From Membranipora membranacea (lineage: Eukaryota; Bryozoa; Gymnolaemata; Cheilostomatida; Membraniporidae): a stretch of DNA of 64,000 bases. Below the pieces are notes generated by a model that had not been told where the DNA came from, did not search any database, and saw only the letters and a list, made by a program, of their open reading frames with translations. Of the stretch, positions 11,326 to 30,500 are shown piece by piece (the first letter of the stretch is position 1; every line of letters starts with the position of its first letter). Where the stretch lies: contig OU612067.1 in NCBI GenBank assembly GCA_914767715.1, forward strand, positions 558,001-622,000, read 5' to 3'. Made by a program: the position numbers and the translations under genes.

Positions 11326-12125
11326 TTTTTGGCCTTCATTTTAGAAGGCATTATTTGGTCATCACATAGCATTTCTATGGGTAATCCCAAGGAGTTACCA
11401 CTCGGTAAAACATAGTTATTCTTAGAATTGGAAGGTTTCAGTTAAACTCTTGTGCCGAGTGGGCTGTGTTATGGTTTGGGTGTACTTGCCGAGTGACATA
11501 CTTGTTTGTGAAAACTTTAATTTGTCGATCAAGATTCAATCGAATTTGTGTGAGGTTACCTTGTACTCTAGCCTGTCTTGACAGGCTACTTGTGATTCTG
11601 AAAAATTATGATCGCTGGCTTGCCGTCAATGTATGTTAGTTGATGTATGAGTATGAGGGAAAATTGGTTTACAAATTTTTCGGCAATTTAGAAGATGAGG
11701 TTATGTAGAAGAGGACACAGTTTTGTTACTATTGGACACATCCCACGTCATCAACTTCATGCCACTGAGATAAAAATTCCTAGTGTTTAGCGTTAGAATG
11801 TAATACATGAGTTTATGGATCCAGGATAAGTAATCTTAGCCAGCAGCGACACCATTTCATCATCTTTATATATTTAGATAAAGAGTATTATATTAAGATA
11901 CAACATATCATATAAAAATGATCTACAAAAGTTGATAGCATAACATACATAAAAAGAAAAATCTTATCAGCTTAAATATAGTTTGTGACTGTTTCAGAAA
12001 TACGAGTTCAGACAGTTGATTTTTTTAGAGGAGGTTGGTATAAGTGTTTTCTCAGTGAATCCTATTGGTCGACATGAACGTGTATAGATTCTACAGTGAA
12101 GGTCAAGGATATCCCATATTTAGCC

Positions 12126-14956
12126 TTAAGCGTCTTCAGTAGCTCGGAAGTGATCATCGTCTATTGTGGAGAAGATAAATCCCTCACCGCTCAAGAAATT
12201 TATCGCATTCCTGTAATAGAGATGGGGTAGACTTTAGTATTACGGCATAATATAGTATAATATTATGCGAATAACTTTAGAGAGAACATCTTGTATGAGA
12301 TTATTAATTGAACTTCGCATCAGTCTCAGAATTATCTCAAAGCATTTATATAAGATTTTTAAGTGATAATCTTTTTTAATATTTTAAGTTTCTAGTTTAG
12401 ATTTTGAATTTTGATTCTTGACATTTTTATATGAACCAGCATTTACAACAAATACGTAATAAAAGTATCAAGTCATATAGATGAGATACTCAGTATTTAT
12501 AGATAATACTCACATGATCTGATCCGGAGGTACATGGGATAGAGCTGATTTAATCTCCGATACACTGAACCCAGTGACACTCTTATTCCCCTGTATCACA
12601 GTACGGACTTGATCATTTACATTAGCTGATTTATCTACACCTCCTGATCCACCGCCTGATGATCCTCCGCCTCCTGTACCAATCTAGGGAATCAATAAAC
12701 TTTCGAATGTGACAACCATATGGAAGGAACTGCTAGTAACAAAGAAAACTGATACAACACAGTTTGAAATTGCAAGAGCAAGAGCAAGCCAAAACAATGA
12801 TAGAGGTGTGAAGTAAAGTTTAGAGAAGACTATAAAAATGTCACTTTGTCAACATAATGTCAACTTTTAAATTTGCACTTATAAGGGCTTACACTTACAG
12901 CAACATATTTTCAATATTTTGAGGCTCTCAAATAATTATCTCTGTAGCTCAAAAGGATCAGACATTTGACAGGTTGGCCTAATTTTGTACATTAATTCTG
13001 AGATCATGTTTCTATTTCAAATCTTGATCGAGGGACAGAGCTAAAGAATCTGTAATCATCTAAAGACAGCAAACAGACAAACTCACATTTTTCATACGGA
13101 GATAAGTGTGCGTCATCTCTAATAGATGCATAGTTATCTCATTAGGATCTTTGATCTCCGATATTCTACTTATGACGACATGAGGAGATCCTTGGAATGA
13201 TTTCAGAGTACCGTATACTCTCACATAACTACCTTCAGATATCAGAGGGGGCTGCTCTATATCCTCATCCTGTCCAAATATAAACAGAGTGCCTGGTAAA
13301 CGCTGGCTATAAACACACACCCTGCTTAACCTTGGTAAGCTTAGACATAATAACAAACTAGCTATCCGACACAGGGACAAAATTTGATTCTTTCATGATT
13401 TTTGGTGGATTTGGTATTTTTCAAATCGGTCAGCAGATGACAGTTCACTATCTAATCTGCCAGTAGTCCAACTGTAAGAAAATAAAATCCTACCAAAACC
13501 CACTGAATATATGTTGATATCAGTTAGACTTACGTTGATATACTCTCTGGCTAAGATAGATCCTCCAGAACTATCAGATAGTTTATAATCACTCCTTTGA
13601 TTATTAGACTCTGATGATGTAACTCGACCCACCACTGTCACCTAATTATAATATATAATTACCACAATTCATCAGGATGTGACAAAAACTTAAATAGCAA
13701 TATAAAAAAAATGCCATAAATTCAGCAAAAAATAAGACCTGCCATTGAACTAATAATGTTCATGTAGCCTTTTCTTCAACATTTTTGTGGTAATACAAAG
13801 TATCCAATTAATTCATACTTGGAGGATTACCATGTGCCTTTTAAAGCTGTCCCAATAGGTATAATGTAACGAATATGGAGCGGAACATAATGAACTTAAA
13901 AACGTTTACATGCGAGTATACCGAGCATACCTGTGATAACTGAGAACCATCTGCAGCCGTGAACTGATCATCTACGAACGATCTACTGATTGTTTTTATA
14001 CACACTGGCTTCATTCCATTTTTGTCCTATAAGGAAGAAATGACAGCCATCAGTGAAAATATAGTGGGTCAGTTCCACAATATTGCATTGTGATCACTGA
14101 TACAATGCACTGTCTCTGCACTAGGTATTTGTTTAATTCACACATTGTTAATTGCGTCTGTGACATCTCCAACAATCTCACCAACACAGCTCCGACGCAG
14201 GTATAGCTTAGTATTATACACGGAAATACCATCTCAAATGGTCTGATATTCAGGTAAAAACTTCCTTTCGTTATTGATTGCCTATGATAATGTAACCCCT
14301 GTTTTGATACGCTACTGATTGAAAAATTATGTCATACTTCATTCCTAAAGATATAGTATTATCGACAGAATATAGATAGGTTCAAAGTTGCACCAGCCAA
14401 GATAAGACAATATATGATCTTTGAATACCTGATTGCCTCTATCCCTGGCTACACCTGGCGACGCCTCAACACTGGGAGACACTTCAAAGCCACCTACAAA
14501 AAAATAATATGCAACGATTCAATCAATGACCATGCTTCATAGACATACATACACCATGTTTCCAAAATAAATTGGCTCCAGTACTAGTCCTAGCCAATAT
14601 CTCTGTCTGAATAGGGAAGATTTCCTACCATAGGCTACTCAACATTCATTCACAGAGCTATTATTTATAATTATTGGTAAAAACAAGCTGTTGTTGTTCC
14701 ATCCTTGGTTGGTAAAAAGGTGACATACCAGTCCAATGACCAATGTCTCTTAGTAGTTGCACACACAGCAAATAGACATATATGTTGGTTTGCAGAGAGC
14801 TGAGTGAGTAGTATAGTAGTTTAAGAGTAATATACATATAACAGTTACAGTAGTAAGTAAGTTATTAGTTAGTAGAGTAGTTAAGTTAGTTACTAGTCTA
14901 GTAATATATAATTATATTGTGTTAATTTTCTCACCTCCTTGGTCATTCCATGCCAT
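12126..14956 (-). CDS. RPA2: Replication protein A 32-kDa subunit
   Basis: Seven exons on the minus strand close in phase to 242 codons: 14956-14935, 14493-14429, 14026-13931, 13641-13534, 13269-13087, 12683-12514 and 12210-12126 (TAA at 12126-12128). RPA2 is the middle subunit of the single-strand-DNA-binding RPA trimer, used in replication, repair and checkpoint signalling in the nucleus. The protein has a short N-terminal Ser/Gly segment. An OB fold follows, with VTVVGRVTSS, KLSDSSGG, EGSYVRVYGTLKSFQG and a helix (HLLEMTHTYL) that contacts the other subunits. After a Gly/Ser linker comes the C-terminal winged helix (FSVSEIKSAL ... MNAINFLSGEGFIFSTIDDD HF). It is slightly shorter than the human protein (270 residues), mainly at the N-terminus. 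All key regions are present and I see no damage. The start is the first ATG and is followed directly by a good donor. Confidence 0.93.
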
Positions 14957-15346
14957 CTTGGAAAATATCAAGTTGATATGCAGGGACTATGCAGCTTCAC
15001 ACAAAAAGCAAGTATAGTCAAAATTGTAAGTTTTTTTCCTGTCACTCCAGAATAAAGGCCTCTCAATGATATAATGACTGAAAATGCTTTTTCCCGCTCC
15101 GGAAATAGATAACCATATTTTCATCCATTGAAGTGGGCGTATTTTGGACGGCCCTTGTTTCTCAAATAACATTCAAATAGATCCTAGGGTATAATTTTGT
15201 TGAGCTGATGACTGCAGGTTGTCCCCTCTTCACAAAAGGAGCCATAACTCCCAAAGAGCATTAGCTGTGCTAACCTCCTGGCCCGAGTAAGGAGTGGCAC
15301 CCTCTACCTGCAGAGCTATACATGACACAGGTAGACAAGATCATTC

Positions 15347-15384
15347 TGCGCATGCTCAGCTCTGGGCATGAGCTGCATGCCCAG
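15347..15384. promoter_or_regulatory. NRF1-like site and adjacent inverted repeat upstream of RPA2
   Basis: 15347-15359 reads tgcgcatgctcag, close to the metazoan NRF1 palindrome (TGCGCATGCGC). Immediately next to it, ctgggcatg and catgcccag form an inverted repeat with a 5-base spacer at 15362-15384. The pair lies about 390 bp upstream of the RPA2 ATG on the coding-strand side. Use as a promoter element is inferred from position and motif only. Confidence 0.3.
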
Positions 15385-15809
15385 TCAGATCACGAGAGTC
15401 AGTATGAGTCAAGATAGACTATCTCCGTGCAAACCATATGTACCTATACCTCTGAGTGTAACTTTTTATTAGAAATTAGTGATGTTATTTGCAGTTTTTG
15501 CTGTAGTATTTGGCTATAGCTATCCAGTTAATAATGTTTGGTACATTATTTTGCCGGATTTGCCATGTTTCACCGTTTTCATATTGTAATTTGTGACCCA
15601 GGTGTTCATATGCCTTCATAATAATCTACCTAGATTTTGACCAGGCCATATAACTGCTACAATGAAGGATTTGACAATTAAAAATTTTTCATTTCCACCT
15701 CTTTTGTTTGTTTTTAATGACACTTGATAATGAAATTAATTGGTGTTGCATAAAACATATATATATTAAATTTTGTGGTAGGCTCTGGTTGAAACAGGAT
15801 TAACACTTC

Positions 15810-15830
15810 GGGGGGGGGGGGGGGGGGGGG
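15810..15830. repeat. Poly-G tract of 21
   Basis: This is an uninterrupted run of 21 G. Its exact length is uncertain in any assembly, and it could form a G-quadruplex. Confidence 0.9.
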
Positions 15831-16723
15831 TTACCATTCAAGGAGTAAACAGATCTATTTCACAAAATGACTTATATATTAATCACTTGTAGTGACGAGG
15901 TTTTCTTATTTGAGATAGACAGATAATATAGGCCACTACGGTACAAAGCAAGAAAATCCATCAGTCTATGCTGATGAGTGGTCCAAGACATAGTTCCACA
16001 GCTACAGCCAAGGATTACTCGCTGCACCTAAATGATCACCATTCATTCAAAAAAATATGATGTCACTAAGTTTTAAATCTACTCACTACTTTATTCATAG
16101 AGACACCTGTTTGTGTAAGAATGAAATTTGCATTTTGAATAAAGTCAGTAGAAAATCTGTCAAGATTTGACAGTAGCCACTACATGCTATAAAAATCAGG
16201 AAAAACTATCATAAAATTTTCATCTTGATCAAAAAAATATCACAACAGATTGTGCTGAAAATGAGGTGCAGGTCAAAATGATCCCATGGAAATGTGTTAA
16301 AATATGTCATCAAAATTTGGCTATTAAGTGCAAATAAATTTGGAAGTATGCAATGAATTCTTTTGTGCCAGGTCGGGCTGGGTACTGCGATAGTAACTTT
16401 AAAATATGACTGAGCCTCATTGCAGAGGATCTTAAGTATAAAGATGTTTCATGGGAAACATTTGTCTAACAGTTTATCACAATAAATTCAATGCCCATCA
16501 TATTGTAGGTCAATCGGGCGAGAACAAATCACTCTGCAAAATGCCATCAGATATGGAAGAAAAAGGGATAATTGTATAACCTGATAAAATTGGAAAAAAT
16601 AATCACATGTCCTCATTGCATAGACAGTATCTGTTCAAATGAGGCGCAGGTTAATAGAATAATATACACTGCCTAGTGATTGTTGCATTTGATAGAATCA
16701 CAGAGCCTTACTCTGTGATGGAA

Positions 16724-23585
<6,862 letters not shown>

Positions 23586-25276
23586 ATCCCCATAAAACTA
23601 GCTGACTGACTAAAAAAAGGGAAATAAATAAGTTTCTGGTGTCTCACGCATACATAGTCCTAAAAATGCGAGTCGCATCAATTTTAGTACAATAACAACA
23701 CTAATGGATGCTCTGACAAAATAAATAGACCCCGTGTCAATTTTTTCCATAACCTTAGCCCTGGGAGTTGCTGAATGAAGCAGAAATATTTGAAGAGGAG
23801 GGCATAGCCTTATATCCCTACGTCTCTACTTTTGTTTTGTTTGTGAGGCTGAGATGTCTGAGGCAAGATGGGCAGAATACGCCTACTTGACACTCGAAGA
23901 TTACAAGCTGCAAAACATAGATAGTAACAAAAGTTCATTCTAAATTTGGCTATGCATTGCGCAGTGCAGCATTGATTACACAATATCAGCAAGATGTTTG
24001 CCTGCCTACCTGTCTGAAAGGCAATTTGAGTAAAGAACTGCTTGAGTTCCATGAAATACGATTTTCATGAATTTTTGAAAATCTTAAATCGATTTAAACT
24101 TCTCTTAGTTTTAGAGCAGGGATTGTATATTCCGCCCTTTCCTGGACCATCAAATTAGCCTCTTTTTTCTTTTTTACCTGACTGTACCCTCATGTCTGGT
24201 TACTTGTGTTAGTCAAGATTGGAGGTTAATTTTTAATAGCAATATTGAATAACCTAACGAATCAATCATTATAGCAACTTCAGTAACCGTAAAATGGAAA
24301 AGTGCCTTGACCTTGTAGTAACATTCCTCTGAAATGGCGAATAGGGCTGGTTTATTGCACACAAAAAGAGCAAACTGAAGTGCTGCTGTATCACACATTC
24401 TGATTGCCCTGTCAGAGCATGATACCTGTGCATTCGCAACATGTAGGTAGGCCTATGTCCCTAATTGGTATGGAATGAGCTAATCCATCTACATAACCAA
24501 CTCACACTCATGTATGATTGCCACTGGGGTTTGTTGTCTATGTATTTGACTGTCACTTTGTTGTGCATTCCACCACTGTACTGCCACTTCCCTTGCACAA
24601 ACTCAACCCAACTGCATTCTTCTTACTGGAAGGACTCAGTCAGTCACTTCATCGATTGGACTTATTTATATTTATTTATTTTATATCCTTGCATTGCATC
24701 AACCAAAAAGAAAAAGCCTCAACCTGCTTCAATATCACGAAATATGTTATTATTTAGCCTAAGACAACGATATTATTTCCTTCATGAATTATTGACATAT
24801 TATCATTATTTATCATAAATGATAATTAATATTAATAATAATAAATAAAGTTATTTACAACTCCTTGTAATAATATTAAATTATTCATAGATACTATGGA
24901 CATGGTTCACTTATCTGCATACCTTAATGCAGACTCTGTAGAGTGTTAGTATATTAGCCTCTCTCTATTATGGGTGACTTGATTCTTCTCTTGCTCCAAT
25001 AATAATCTGTAACTGGGGAGGAGTAAAAGGAAAACTGAGCTTACCAGCAGAATGAATTGTTAACATTTAATGAGTCAAGTTGAGCCTTTTGTTCCAGGGG
25101 TATGTTTGTGTTGGTTTTACCCATTGGACAGTATACTTAGTGGTACCCAATCATGTCTGTTACCCCATATCCGGTTGGGAGTCCTTTTAATTTTTCTACA
25201 CCCACATAAGTGACATAAAATCAGAAAATCTATCTACCTACTCAGGAGATGCAGCAGTAGTGTCTACAGCAGTGAC
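23586..25276. other. Upstream flank of syntrophin and intergenic DNA
   Basis: The part nearest 23586 should hold the syntrophin 5' UTR and promoter. ORFs at 23810-24818 lack splice or family support. An AT-rich simple tract of aataat type lies at about 24800-24850. Confidence 0.45.
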
Positions 25277-26800
25277 TTGAGAAACTGTTCACAAGTAGTA
25301 AATCATAACACAAAAACGCTCTATCATGCTTTAAACATAGCAATCTCGTTCAGCTTGTTCATGAAAGTACCCATGAAAAGGGGAATACGTTGGATGTTGT
25401 TTTCGTTGAGAAAAGTTTTTTTAGAAGCACACAAGGTTGAAGCAAGAGTACTTCCCAGGATATCTGATCACAACATGATCATAGTGGATATTTCTAGACC
25501 TGATGCACAACAAAAGATCAAAGAAGGTCCAGCCCAGGAGAAACATAACTTCAAAAGAGCTGATTATACAAAAATTCAGGAAATATTTCACGATTTAAAA
25601 CAGAAAAACGAAGGTAAGAACGTTGATCAAAGTTTTAGAACACATCATAGTATCATAGATGTGGGACTTTATCGATGAACATGACATTCTGACACCAAAA
25701 CAACATGGTTTCAGGGAACACCTTAGTACTACCACACAGCTCTTACATGTTGTCCATAATGCTGGTAATGCCATTAACTCTAAACAGATGTACAACATGG
25801 TTTCATTTGATTTTAAAAAAGCTTTCGATAAAGTATGTCATAAAATGCTGATAAATAAACTTCATGCTTACAAATTTCCAATCGAATTGATATCGTGGAT
25901 AGAGCAATGGCTGAGTGGACGGACTTCTGTGGTAACAGTCAATGGAGGTGTCTCTGAATCCTTTCCGGTGACGTCAGGGGTGCCACAGGGGTCCGTGCTC
26001 GGGCCATTGCTGTTTCTGCTCTATATAAATGATTTGACATGCGATTTAGAATCTGACATCAGACTTTATGCTGATGATGCACTGCTGTGCAAGGTCATAT
26101 ACAATGATGATGCGGTTGCATTCCAAACCGACATTAACAGAATGGCTAAATTGGCTGAGAAGTGGAAGGTGGTGTTTAATGTCAGCAAATGTATTCATTT
26201 AGAAATGGGAAATTTGACCCCTACGCATCATTTTTGTCTCAATGGTCAGATTATCCCACAGGGCACTAGTGTAAAATATCTAGGTGTGAAAATAGACTCT
26301 TAGCTTAAATTCAAAGAACACATCGATGATATAGTTAGGAAAGGTAATCAGCTCCAAGGTATGATTGGACGATGCCTTAACTGTGCTAATGAGAAGACCA
26401 AACTCTTGGCTTTTAATACCATTGTTCAACCCACAGTTGAATATGCCTCACAAGTTTGGTCCCCACAGGTTGCGAAGCGGATCACTTCTATTGACTCGGT
26501 ACAACGTAAAGCAGTCAGGTGGATCTACCACCTGGATCAAATGGACAGCGTCACAGAGACTATGCAAAAACATAACATTATTTCTTTGTTTGACAGGCGA
26601 CATCATTTAGACATACAGTTGATCAACAAAATACAGCTTGGAGATTACCATATTGACATCCATGATTATATAACTTTTGTAACCACACACTATACCAGAG
26701 GTAACACAATTAACCCTCAATTTAACTCCAACACTTTTAAAGACACCTTTTACAACCGCATGCGATCACATGTTAAATGCTAACACTTGGATTAAATGAT
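25277..26800 (+). mobile_element. Decayed CR1/Jockey-like non-LTR retrotransposon
   Basis: The 5' end holds the last part of an endonuclease domain (RISDHNMIIVDI). The sequence then jumps, with an apparent internal deletion near 25.65 kb, into a reverse transcriptase. RT blocks are in order: TPKQHGFREHLSTTTQLL, FDFKKAFDKVCHKML, SGVPQGSVLGPLLFLLYIND, the catalytic LYADDALL, then KYLGVKIDS. A TAG at 26301-26303 interrupts the frame, which resumes as LKFKEHIDD and a C-terminal region (VQRKAVRWIYHLDQM) to about 26783. The element is truncated at the 5' end, deleted inside and nonsense-mutated, so it cannot move on its own. The block pattern fits the CR1/L2/Jockey group; the exact clade needs a tree. 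Confidence 0.88.
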
Positions 26801-27522
26801 TCGATAGCCCTGATCACAATGACTCATGCTCAACCGTAACAATGTACTAGGACATGCCCATAACTTTTTGGTTTTTGTGCATTATGATTAAATGGGCATG
26901 TAACAAAAACACTTTATTTTTGCGTTTCAGAGGCAAATATTTATTATGCTTATTATTTATAATGCTTATTATAATTATGCTTATTATAATGCTTATTATT
27001 TATAGATTTTCTACGCCTGAAAGTTGATTAACTGTGTCTATAAATGTTATTTTTTCCATGAGTCTACTGCAGACGCTGACTTCAGATTCAACACTGATCA
27101 ACGCTAGACCCGAGCAATCAAAGCTACACTTCCGTCTTATGCTTTTCCCCAAAGGCGCGTCGAAGTAACCTGGAGAGAGAGAGGGAGAGGGTGAGGGAGT
27201 CCCAAAAGAAATTGCTTGGACTACAGTAGAGAACAGATTCTTTTTGTACTATACTATGAGATATTAATAACAATAGAGTCCTAATGCTAAGCAAATGCAA
27301 GTATTTAATCATGGACCCATTACCTTGGTAGCATGTGAAATATTTATGTTGTACCTCAAATATATCGTATATGCAAGATGCAGAACCAAGAGAGGGTGGC
27401 AGCTGACCGTCCCATTTGTAGGAAGCACAGATATAAGCAGAGTCAGATATTGTAAACAAGAACTGTATAAAACATTCTGAACCTTCGTTTGCATAACTTG
27501 TTCACTTGTTCTGTTCATCTAG
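26801..27522. other. Intergenic, AT-rich simple repeat and GA-rich tract
   Basis: A degenerate repeat of cttattataatg-type words lies at about 26935-27005. A gagaga-rich stretch lies at about 27170-27200. The 3' end of this interval is probably the 5' UTR intron of the RING gene, since an acceptor (catctag) lies just before 27523. Confidence 0.5.
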
Positions 27523-27528
27523 GGTATT

Positions 27529-30500
27529 ATGGCTATGGATACCACCACCAATGACACATCCGAAAAATTCTTAGAATGTGGATTGTGTTATGAAAGTGAT
27601 GACTTGAAGAGGCTGCCATGTAATCTTGGACACATATTTTGTGTGAAGTGTTTGACTAAGGCCTTTGAAGCCTCCAAGGTCATTCAATGCTCATATTGCA
27701 GGTCTGTTCAAGCATTTTATCTATGTTATAGTATGGATTCAGCCATAACATATTATCAGTTAATTTGCAACTATAAAATGTGGGCTGAAATATTCTGAGT
27801 CTCTCTTTGGCTAGTGTTCAGAAAACTTCGCCCTTAAGTGTTCCACCTGAAAACCCATGGATACAGCCCTGGATACAGCCCTGCTGCATAGCGCTCACTT
27901 TTTCTCCTTTTATCAATTATCTTGTAATGTGTAGTTGTAACTTTGAAAACAAAAGATTTTTCAGAATATCTTCTTTGATTTAGGTTGAAAAGTGAGTTGG
28001 CATCTGATATTTGGTTTGAAGTTTGATTGCTGAGAAAACCTTAGTCATTGTGTAAGCCCATATTGTATTTAGAAATCAGAGCCAAAACAAATGGGTAGGT
28101 CAAACCAGACACCTGGGATACCTGATTCCACATTGTCAAATTAAATTATTTTCCTTTTTGCAGAAGCATTTTTGAGGAGGAGATTGATATGATACCTGAC
28201 GCTCATGCGCCAGGTATAATATGCCCCACCGGATGAATTCTTGTGTTGTGACGTATGCAGAAGGAAAGATGAGCAACTCAAGCTCGCTGAAATTTATTGC
28301 GTCATTTGCCAGAAGAGCAAATCACATCATGAAGTATGTAAAGTTGCTTGTATTGTATTATACTGTACGTTGTGAATTTAAATCTATCAGCAAGCTGGTC
28401 TTATGTAGACAGTAGTCTCACCTAAAGTATATAAACTATAAACTATACATGCACATTAGAGTCGGGGGTACTCCCTACGCCCCTGGCCCCTGAGTCTAGA
28501 TTTCTGCATCTCATTTACATCACCTTTTTGATTTGAGTTGAAACTGAATGACCTGGTACGGACATATTCGTGATGGCCTGGTACGGACATATTCATGATG
28601 GCCTGGTACGGACATATTCGTGATGGCCTGGTACGGACATATTCGTGATGGCCTGGTACGGACATATTCGTGATGGCCTGGTACGGACATATTCGTGATG
28701 GCCTGGTACGGACATATTCGTGATGGCCTGGTACGGACATATTCGTGAGTCACAAGGAGGTGTTGGACCCTGGTTTATTGGTGCAGTGTTCAATGCAAGT
28801 TTTTTAGTATTGGACTTATAATATAATATTGATGCCTATTTCAAAAGTATTCGTATTCATATGTTGGGGACAGCATAGGGGATAAGAAGGCATAGAAAGC
28901 TGCCGCAATGTTTGCTTGCTGATCGTGGTTGTTACACAAAAGTCAAAACACCTCTATATATTATTCACAGAGTCATAATGATGCCCTGGATGATCATAGA
29001 AGGATACCGATGTCTGAGTATCAGAGAGAGTACAGGAAGATGGAGACAAGAAGATGTCACAGTCACACCGATCAGATGCTCACCCTTGCCTGCATTCAGC
29101 AAGAGGAGACCACATTGCAGGGATAACAATACATGAGAATCAGCTGTTCGCTCTGATTAGACGCAGGTCATGCCAAGTATGTGTACATCACTTAGAGTCT
29201 GGAGCCCTTCTCACTGCTGGAACCTTTACAGTATTCCCGAACTCCCAGATGACCCTCATTTTAACAAAATAAGAATTATTGGCAATAAAGTGGCAGTTCC
29301 AGACACAGACAAAAATAGGCTGAGCTTATTTAATCTCCGTGGTGAATTAATCAAACACATTGATTACAGTCACATCGCTGATGTTCGTGCTGGAATTACT
29401 ACCTGCACTACAAACGCACCTGGTGGGACTCTTATCGTATCTGTAAGCACTAGGAATTTAGTATTTCGCGTCGATATTGAGACTGGACTCGTTCTCTGGT
29501 TCTCGGACCATGTGGAAAGACCTCAAGGAGTTATCTGTTACAAAGACAGTTATGTGCTTGTGACAAGTTACAACAGTGAGAGAAAGCTTTGGATTCTCGA
29601 TGTTCACTCTGGTTAGTGAATGCTTCCATCTGTATCAGAGTTATCAATACACTATAACACAGAATTGTTTCCACTTGTAAAAAGAAAGGACAACTACCTG
29701 CAATACTAAATGCACTTGGTGATCACCAATGAGCGTGAACAATCGAACATATCTGATTGCATTGAAGAATCTATGCTGATAAATAAGGGTGGCTATTTAA
29801 AGCAGACAAGGCATAGATGGTACTTGGTTAATATTATACTTGTAAACCAAAGACTAAGCTTTTGTAAGCATATCTCTACACAATTTGGTTGTATGCTCTG
29901 TCTACATTATCTGATCAATTAAAATATTGTTAAGATTACGGCATCACAACATGCTGTAACGCATACTATTTATTTGTTTCATGTTGAAGGTTTCTACTCA
30001 GTGAAATTTCTATTGAACACGGAAATATAATATAAAAATACACCTAACAAAGTTATGGATTGAGCAAAAATGTAAAAATGTATATTAATCAGTCAACCTG
30101 TGCCCCTTCTAAAACATTTCAAAGACAATGTTTAGCCTTTCATGTTAACCCTCACTGCAGGACTTGGAGGGGTTCTAGTATTGTATATCGATGCAGTCTG
30201 AAAACCAAAACCGTCACCGCGTGACAAGGCTATTGTCGTTCAACTTAGGTATTTTCTGTTTTTTTTAGGTTGACAAACTTGAGAAATAGACAGTTTTCTG
30301 AGCTCTAATTTAGGCCTCAATTCGAAGTTGTCCTCTCTCCAGTTTTGTACTTTTAACCCACGCTGCATAGGAAAAACGTGCTGAAAAGAGGGTTATCTTG
30401 ATAACCGCTTATAATAGGATAAAAATTATTTTGATTCAGAATCTGCAGCATTGAAAACTCATATGGACATGTTTGGGAAATAATTTTAGTATTTGGATAG

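Larger units (their letters stand above)
7383..12125. other. Long gene-poor interval between the hypothetical ORF and RPA2
   Basis: I find no supported protein-coding gene in about 4.7 kb. It holds a 37-bp palindrome, two related repeats ending in tRNA-Asp pieces, a foldback motif near 10640 and scattered AT-rich tracts. Each of these is listed separately. Short ORFs such as the minus-strand one near 8853-9113 show no family resemblance. Confidence 0.5.
14957..16723. other. Interval between RPA2 start and syntrophin stop
   Basis: This 1.8 kb should hold the RPA2 promoter (near 15 kb) and the syntrophin 3' UTR (near 16.7 kb). A run of 21 G lies at 15810-15830. I see no supported ORF. Confidence 0.5.

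Noticed and set aside
24465-24818. 117-codon plus-strand ORF upstream of syntrophin
   Set aside because: Composition is like the AT-rich background, with Leu/Tyr/His runs and no motif or splice support.
28552-28748. CRISPR-like array
   Set aside because: The units are directly abutting 25-mers with no unique spacers, in a spliced animal gene.
28456-28793. Minus-strand ORFs with repeated tyrosine/arginine-rich peptides
   Set aside because: They are translations of the 25-bp minisatellite. The same peptide appears in all three frames, which a real protein would not do.
29167-29231. A 65-bp intron to repair the propeller frame
   Set aside because: The splice sites are acceptable and the length fits. 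But it removes residues that look like a propeller strand, so a one-base loss is about equally likely. Left open, not modelled.
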